Below, piece by piece: positions 6,099 to 10,749 of a DNA stretch of 10,749 nt. Source of the stretch: CBDUBU01 sp965365465 (GTDB taxonomy: Bacteria; Bacteroidota; Rhodothermia; Rhodothermales; DASSAV01). Each line of letters starts with the position of its first letter. Within the stretch, counting starts at the first letter, position 1. The notes below the pieces were generated by a model that saw only the letters and a list, made by a program, of their open reading frames with translations, was not told the DNA's origin and did no database searches. The stretch lies in assembly GCA_965365465.1 (NCBI GenBank), contig CBDUBU010000132.1, positions 1 to 10,749 of the forward strand, written 5' to 3'. Made by a program: the position numbers and the translations under genes.

Positions 6099-7688
6099 TC
6101 AACGGTTTGTCTGGCTGCGGTAGGCGCTTATTGTTTCAGATAACATCCATCCCGCAAAAAGCGCCGATACTGCAACCGCTATCCAGCCCGGATAGTCTCC
6201 GTGCCTGGCATAAAAGGTGCTTTCTCTGAAAAAAGGAACGGAAACGACAGTTGCTTTTCGCTGCATCCATCCTGTCTCCGACCCGATTGAACCGTCAGGC
6301 TGGATAAGCGCTGTGACTCCTGAAACAGAAACCTGCACGGTTGCTCGTCTCATTTCGATGGCGCGGAGCCGGGAAAAAGCGACATGCTGACGGTAACCTT
6401 GGGATTGGCCCCACCACCCATCCTGCGTAAGGACAACCAGAAAGTCTGCCTGTTGTTCGACATACCGGCGTGTGTAGTTCCCGAAAACACTCTCAAAACA
6501 AATTAACACGCCAAGCGATGACTTTTTGATAGTCAAGGAACGCTGCGTCTCGCCCGGCTCGTATCCGGCGACGCCTCCGGAGGGTATAGACAGCGCCTGC
6601 AACCACGGGAATCGGTTCATCAGGGGTACGTACTCTGCCAGAGGCACCAGGCGCGTTTTGTCGTATTGCTGCAATGGAGCGCCGGGCTGAAAAAGAAGGG
6701 CGCTGTTACGATAGGTAGCCTGCTGCATCCCGGATCGGCTGTGCGTTATTGCGCCGGTGAGCAACGCTAGGTCATGCTCTGTTACCCATGCTTGAACTTT
6801 TCTGAACAGTGTATCCTGATTGTCGGGAGGAAGGGCTGTTTCCGGCCAGACGATTAAATCGGGTCGCGTTGGCGATACGGCAAGCAGTGAGTCAGAGAGT
6901 GCTAGCAGTTGTGCGACACGTTCATCATTATGAATCCTGGCCCACATCGGCGCTTGAATGGCGGGCTGCGCCATCCCCACGAGAAGGTTTCCGTGTGGGT
7001 GCAGCGGATGTTGCAGCCGATTCTGGCTGTAAAGTGCAGGGAGTGCAATACAGAGCACGAGCGCCAGGACGCAGGCAGCACGCTGGAAAATCGTGGAACA
7101 CCTTACAAGGGTATAGATCAGCCCATTGAGCAGGATTACCCAGAGAGATAATCCGGAGACTCCTGTGATTTCGAGGAACTGGTTGAAATGCAGCGCTTCT
7201 GCCTGGGTATGCCCGAGCAGCGTCCAGGGAAAGGCAAGAGGACCACGGCTCATAGCGTGTTCCATAGCCAGGTAAAAAGCCGCCAGCGCCGCCAGGCCAG
7301 GCCGGAGGCCGGCTCTTCGTCGCACCACCAGAGATGCGGCAAAGGGAATGCTCATAAGCAGGGGCAGCAGCAAAAGGCCGCTCAGAGAGAGCAAGGCTGT
7401 TTTGGCAAAGGTGTGCTGCAAGGGCCAGGAGAACGCGACAGCGAAGGTGATGAGGAAAGCTGCATATACTTCCAGTAGAAGGCGCCGCCAGGACTTTGCG
7501 TTTTCCCATCGCCAGAGAATCGGTGTCAGCGCGACCCAGGCGAGGGAGGCAAAGAGGTACGGCGGAAAGCTGAATCCGAGCGCCAGACCGCTGATCCCGA
7601 TAGCGCCTATAGCCGCTGCGTTGTTTTCGGTGGAGTCCATAAGAGACGGATAAGCAGGAGGGCGCTGCTGCGTGAAGGTTGGTCGCAT
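6099..7688 (-). CDS. lnt: Apolipoprotein N-acyltransferase Lnt
   Basis: Inner-membrane enzyme that adds the third acyl chain to the N-terminal cysteine of lipoproteins, the last step before outer-membrane sorting by Lol. 529 residues, close to E. coli Lnt (512). The N-terminal half (about 25-225) holds several hydrophobic segments; the periplasmic nitrilase-like domain follows; a final hydrophobic segment lies at about 500-518. The catalytic triad is intact: Glu283 in LIVWPETALP, Lys344 in YDKTRLVPLAEYVP and Cys397 in GVLICFES. The segment TQDGWWG at 421-427 matches the conserved active-site arm. Start is uncertain: ATG 7688 gives a 16-residue hydrophilic extension, whereas Met17 (7640) begins nearer the first membrane segment; neither has a good ribosome-binding site. 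It is the first gene of the minus-strand run and is divergent from the ParA gene. Confidence 0.95.
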   Translation of the reverse strand: MRPTFTQQRPPAYPSLMDSTENNAAAIGAIGISGLALGFSFPPYLFASLAWVALTPILWRWENAKSWRRLLLEVYAAFLITFAVAFSWPLQHTFAKTALLSLSGLLLLPLLMSIPFAASLVVRRRAGLRPGLAALAAFYLAMEHAMSRGPLAFPWTLLGHTQAEALHFNQFLEITGVSGLSLWVILLNGLIYTLVRCSTIFQRAACVLALVLCIALPALYSQNRLQHPLHPHGNLLVGMAQPAIQAPMWARIHNDERVAQLLALSDSLLAVSPTRPDLIVWPETALPPDNQDTLFRKVQAWVTEHDLALLTGAITHSRSGMQQATYRNSALLFQPGAPLQQYDKTRLVPLAEYVPLMNRFPWLQALSIPSGGVAGYEPGETQRSLTIKKSSLGVLICFESVFGNYTRRYVEQQADFLVVLTQDGWWGQSQGYRQHVAFSRLRAIEMRRATVQVSVSGVTALIQPDGSIGSETGWMQRKATVVSVPFFRESTFYARHGDYPGWIAVAVSALFAGWMLSETISAYRSQTNR

Positions 7689-7700
7689 TCCCGATGGCAG

Positions 7701-7730
7701 TTGACAGGTGCGGCGCCACAGCCTAATTTG
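7701..7730 (+). promoter_or_regulatory. Sigma70-like promoter of the ParA gene
   Basis: A perfect -35 hexamer TTGACA (7701-7706) is followed after exactly 17 bases by TAATTT (7724-7729), giving a well-spaced housekeeping-type promoter facing the ParA gene. TAATTTG also resembles, one base short, the Bacteroidota -7 element TAnnTTTG. Transcription would begin near 7736-7738, leaving a leader of about 35 bases, which is T/A-rich and has no Shine-Dalgarno before ATG 7771. Confidence 0.5.
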
Positions 7731-7737
7731 ATGGCTG
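7719..7737. promoter_or_regulatory. Dyad overlapping the -10 region, possible operator
   Basis: CAGCC (7719-7723) and GGCTG (7733-7737) form a perfect 5-base inverted repeat with 9 bases between them, centred on the -10 element of the promoter facing the ParA gene. The 19-base span and position are those of a small repressor operator, and the site lies in the only divergent gap of the window, so it could affect lnt as well. Five-base arms are short and can occur by chance. Confidence 0.22.
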
Positions 7738-7770
7738 ATCTTTTAGTTCCACTACTTTCCATACGATTTT

Positions 7771-8625
7771 ATGATCACGCTCACGGTTTGCAATCACAAG
7801 GGCGGTACAGGCAAAACCACATCGGTGATGCATATCGCGGCAGCGCTGGGCCTGAGCGGTCATCGTACGCTGGTCATTGATCTGGATCCGCAGGGGTTTT
7901 TGACCCGCATGACGGGCCTGGCAGAACCGGCAGAGGAAGCTTCGTCGCTGCAACTCTTTAACCACGAAGCTGATTTACGCGACATACCCGTCCAGCCTAT
8001 GAAAGGGTTCGACCTGATCCCTTCTTCCAGCGTTCTTACGAAAGCCCTGCGGCATCTGAACAAGCCCACGGACGTATTCTGGACGAAGGAGGCGCTCGAA
8101 AAGGGCGTCGATTATGATGTGGTTATTCTGGATACGGCGGCGGCTGTAACGGTTTACAGCCTGAATGCGCTCGTTGCAAGCCAGTATGTCCTGATTCCTG
8201 TTACGCCGGAATACCAGCCGGTGATCGGAGCTGAGCAAACCTACCAGACTGTCAAACTGGTGCAGGACAAACTCAATCCCGAACTGGCTTCACCTCTTTT
8301 CCTTTTTACACAGGTGGATGCGCGCAAACGCGATCATCATATGTATCGCCGGTATCTGCGGAAGAATTATGGGGACAGCGTAATGAGCAGTGTCATCCGG
8401 ACCAGTGCTGCCCTTTCCGTCTCCTATTCCGACGGGACAACTACCTTTGATCATGACCCCTACTCGCGCGGAGCCAGAGACTATGCAAACGCGGCAGATG
8501 AATTGCTGCGCCGGGTAAAACCGGGGAGTGAGCATTCTACCTCTCCGCAAGGCGAGAACGAGAGCATTCCCGGTGAGAAAGACGCTGACCCGGACGCGCA
8601 GGAATCCGTTGTGGAACTTGGGTGA
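7771..8625 (+). CDS. ParA/MinD-type ATPase, orphan (no ParB)
   Basis: A 284-residue deviant-Walker-A ATPase of the ParA/Soj group, cytoplasmic. Walker A is KGGTGKTT at 10-17, with the signature Lys10 as well as Lys15; Walker A' is VIDLDPQG at 35-42; Walker B is VVILDTAA at 117-124. There is no N-terminal helix-turn-helix, so it is of the short Soj-like type rather than the plasmid P1 ParA type. It lacks the MinD C-terminal amphipathic helix: after about residue 250 comes a hydrophilic, acidic tail rich in Glu, Asp, Ser and Gly (to 284), probably disordered. No ParB gene is beside it, which argues against the main chromosome-partition ParA and for a cargo-positioning or other orphan member. 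The penicillin acylase gene begins 3 bases after its stop. The promoter at 7701-7730 serves it; no Shine-Dalgarno is seen. Confidence 0.9.
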   Translation: MITLTVCNHKGGTGKTTSVMHIAAALGLSGHRTLVIDLDPQGFLTRMTGLAEPAEEASSLQLFNHEADLRDIPVQPMKGFDLIPSSSVLTKALRHLNKPTDVFWTKEALEKGVDYDVVILDTAAAVTVYSLNALVASQYVLIPVTPEYQPVIGAEQTYQTVKLVQDKLNPELASPLFLFTQVDARKRDHHMYRRYLRKNYGDSVMSSVIRTSAALSVSYSDGTTTFDHDPYSRGARDYANAADELLRRVKPGSEHSTSPQGENESIPGEKDADPDAQESVVELG

Positions 8626-8628
8626 TGA

Positions 8629-10749
8629 ATGAGCAGGACCATCTGGTTGCTTTTTCTCGTACTGGTTGCGTCAGGTATATTATACCTGCTGAGTCATTCT
8701 GTAGCAGGTGTACCGGCCATAGGCGCGCTGCTTGATCCTTGGGACGGATTGTATCGTACGGCGCGTAACGCAGAACATGAAGCATCTTCTACCTTGAATC
8801 TGCCGGGTCTCGATCAGGAAGTGACTGTAGTTCGGGACGACCGGGGGGCGCCTCACATTTTTGCGCAAACCGACCATGATGCCGTTATGGCTATGGGGTA
8901 TGTCGTGGCGCAGGATCGGTTGTTTCAACTGGATTTCATTCCCCGTGCTGCTTCCGGGCGTCTGGCTGCTGCTCTTGGATCGGGAGCCTTGCCGGCCGAC
9001 CAGTTTTTACGCAGGATAGGGATGGAGTTGGGCGCTCGCAGGAATCTGGACCGGATCCTGCAGGCGAATAGGGTGGAAAAAGACTTGGTCGAATGGTACG
9101 CGGCAGGCGTGAATGCCTGGATTGACAGTCTGGACGATGGGGATCTGCCCTTCGAGTTTCGGCTTCTGGGCTATCGTCCGGATCGGTATACGCCGATGCA
9201 GTCCATGCGTTTGTTGCAGTACATGACGTATGATCTGACCTTCCGGAGTGACGAAGCTGCCTATGAGAAGATTCGTGCGCGTCTGTCCCCGGAGGAGTTC
9301 CGGAAGCTCTATCCCGTACACTCGCAGTTGTTCGCCCCGATGGTTCCAGGCAGCGGTGTGGAAGAGCCATCCGGTGCGCATGAGAATCGGGTTCTTCAGA
9401 GCCTGTTATCCGGCGCTTCTTTCCAGGGCGCAGCCCCTTTGTTTGAGGGATTGCCGCAAGGCGCCCTCATGGAAGGATTCGTAGAGGGCAAGGGATCCAA
9501 TAACTGGGCGGTCAGCGGTGCGCTTTCCACCACAGGGTCTCCGATTCTGGCCGGCGACATGCACCTGTCGCTTTCCCTTCCGGCGCTCTGGTACGAGGTG
9601 CATCTCGTGACGCCGAATATGAATGTGTATGGCGTTACCATCCCGGGCGCTCCCGTTCTGGTTGAAGCATTCAACGACCATCTGGGGTGGACCTTTACCA
9701 ACACCGGAGCAGATCAGATCGACCATCTGCTGCTCCAACTGAATGAAAGCAAAACCCACTATCGCTATGAAGATGGCTGGCGCAATCTGGAAGTTGTGCC
9801 TGACACTATTTTTGTCAAGGGGGCCGATCCGGTCGTTGATACCCTCTATTATGCGCATTGGGGGCCTGTGTTGATGGGCAGTGATGCGGCTGTGGCGTTG
9901 CGCTGGACGGCGCACGATGCCAGCAGAACCCTTCTGGCCTTGTGGGAAATGGGTCGGTCGCGCAATTATAATGACTTTGAAGCGGCGCTCCGCAACTGGG
10001 ATACCCCCATGCAGAACATTCTGTATGCAGACGCAGAGGGGAACATCGCAATTCGTTCGACCGGCTATCTTCCTTTAAGGAAGTCAGGTCATGGAATGGG
10101 TCTGCTTGACGGCAGCGATGATGCATTTGCCTGGATTGGTCGGGCGCCTTTTGAAGAGCTTCCTCACGCAGTGAACCCGGCGCGGGGCTGGCTTTCGTCC
10201 ACTAATCAGCAACCAGCCGATTCGACGTACCCTTACTACTTGGGCTTTGATTGGAGTGATGCATACCGGTCGTTGCGGATACGCGACTTGATGGAGGCTA
10301 AGGAGCGACATTCCGTAGATGATCTGAAACGCTACCAGTCGGACGTTCATGCTGTGCAGTATGACCTGTTTTTTCCTCTCCTGGATACGTTGTCAGGGTT
10401 ATCCCCGCAAGCCGATACCCTTCGCGCCATGCTTGCACGCTGGAATGGAGAAACGGAAGTTGACCGCCCCGAACCATTGATTCTGGATGAGTTTCTTATG
10501 GCGTTGCGCCGACTGGCATGGGATGAATCGGTGTTCTTCGAGGATGCGTATGCACGGGTTCGTGCAGAAGGCAGTGCGGACGCAGGACGGTATGCGGCGC
10601 CTGCCATCGGTGCGATCCCCCGTCCAAAGGATGTTCAGTTGCTTTCGCTATTGCGAAAGGAGCCTGATGCCCACTGGCTGGATGTACAGCGCACGCAACA
10701 GAGCGAAGATGCCTCTGGTCTCTTGCGGCTCGCTCTGGAAACAACAGCC
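8629..10749 (+). CDS. Penicillin acylase family Ntn-hydrolase (3' end beyond window)
   Basis: An exported N-terminal-nucleophile amidohydrolase; 707 codons are present and the frame is open at the right edge. The family is usually near 800 residues, so most of it is here. Residues 5-21 form a hydrophobic signal or anchor, implying a periplasmic enzyme. The alpha part (about 55-289) has VVRDDRGAPHIFA and AMGYVVAQDRLFQLDF. Self-cleavage is expected at Gly289-Ser290 in GKGSNNW, exposing Ser290 as nucleophile. Numbered from it, Asp362 and Asp365 fall at beta73 and beta76, the calcium ligands of penicillin G acylase. Asn358 occupies the oxyanion position (Ala69 in the E. coli enzyme), and Asn526 in STNQQP fits the catalytic beta-Asn241. 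The family includes penicillin, cephalosporin and acyl-homoserine-lactone acylases, and the substrate cannot be told here. ATG 8629 lies 3 bases after the ParA stop, so the two genes are likely cotranscribed. Confidence 0.92.
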   Translation, partial: MSRTIWLLFLVLVASGILYLLSHSVAGVPAIGALLDPWDGLYRTARNAEHEASSTLNLPGLDQEVTVVRDDRGAPHIFAQTDHDAVMAMGYVVAQDRLFQLDFIPRAASGRLAAALGSGALPADQFLRRIGMELGARRNLDRILQANRVEKDLVEWYAAGVNAWIDSLDDGDLPFEFRLLGYRPDRYTPMQSMRLLQYMTYDLTFRSDEAAYEKIRARLSPEEFRKLYPVHSQLFAPMVPGSGVEEPSGAHENRVLQSLLSGASFQGAAPLFEGLPQGALMEGFVEGKGSNNWAVSGALSTTGSPILAGDMHLSLSLPALWYEVHLVTPNMNVYGVTIPGAPVLVEAFNDHLGWTFTNTGADQIDHLLLQLNESKTHYRYEDGWRNLEVVPDTIFVKGADPVVDTLYYAHWGPVLMGSDAAVALRWTAHDASRTLLALWEMGRSRNYNDFEAALRNWDTPMQNILYADAEGNIAIRSTGYLPLRKSGHGMGLLDGSDDAFAWIGRAPFEELPHAVNPARGWLSSTNQQPADSTYPYYLGFDWSDAYRSLRIRDLMEAKERHSVDDLKRYQSDVHAVQYDLFFPLLDTLSGLSPQADTLRAMLARWNGETEVDRPEPLILDEFLMALRRLAWDESVFFEDAYARVRAEGSADAGRYAAPAIGAIPRPKDVQLLSLLRKEPDAHWLDVQRTQQSEDASGLLRLALETTA

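Noticed and set aside
6928..7719. 263-residue open frame on the minus strand overlapping the start of lnt
   Set aside because: It is a shifted frame within lnt with a low-complexity, Arg/Ser/Ala-rich composition and no recognisable domain; the lnt frame explains the region fully.
8936..9915. Long minus-strand open frames opposite the penicillin acylase gene
   Set aside because: They lie opposite continuous, motif-rich coding sequence on the plus strand and show no family features.

Overview
The window reads as an ordinary bacterial chromosome segment of moderately high GC: ten protein-coding genes packed closely, with no RNA gene, insertion sequence, phage gene or CRISPR array that I can see. 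The gene set (Lnt, so a Gram-negative envelope with lipoproteins; HDOD protein; AguA/AguB; penicillin acylase family enzyme), the weak Shine-Dalgarno sites and the A/T-rich leaders before several genes suggest a Bacteroidota or Rhodothermota-like organism. This placement is an inference from style, not from a marker gene.

Layout. Positions 1-178 hold a strong rho-independent terminator of an off-window upstream gene and the leader of the first gene. A plus-strand block follows: a PfkB-family sugar/nucleoside kinase (179-1111), dihydroneopterin aldolase FolB (1227-1592) and an HDOD signalling protein (1641-2543). This block converges on a minus-strand run of five genes, read right to left: lnt (7688-6099), maf (6055-5462), a class I glutamine amidotransferase (5373-4624), aguB (4567-3659) and aguA (3666-2575). 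Only aguB/aguA are clearly translationally coupled, by an 8-base overlap; the others are separated by 43-88 bases. A divergent 82-base gap with a good sigma70-like promoter leads to a ParA-family ATPase (7771-8625), followed after 3 bases by a penicillin acylase family Ntn-hydrolase (8629 onward) that runs off the right edge.

How the genes work together. AguA and AguB catalyse consecutive steps, agmatine to N-carbamoylputrescine to putrescine, so they form a complete two-step polyamine module. The arginine decarboxylase that would supply agmatine is not here. The neighbouring amidotransferase may or may not belong to that module. FolB (folate), Maf (nucleotide pool/cell division) and Lnt (lipoprotein maturation) are housekeeping genes. 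The ParA/penicillin acylase pair is the least expected arrangement: a cytoplasmic positioning-type ATPase without ParB, almost fused in transcription to an exported acylase.

I did not find a convincing undescribed system. The items most worth a second look are the ParA-acylase pair with its dyad-bearing promoter, the amidotransferase beside aguBA, and a perfect Bacteroidota-type -7 element placed almost on the start codon of the HDOD gene.
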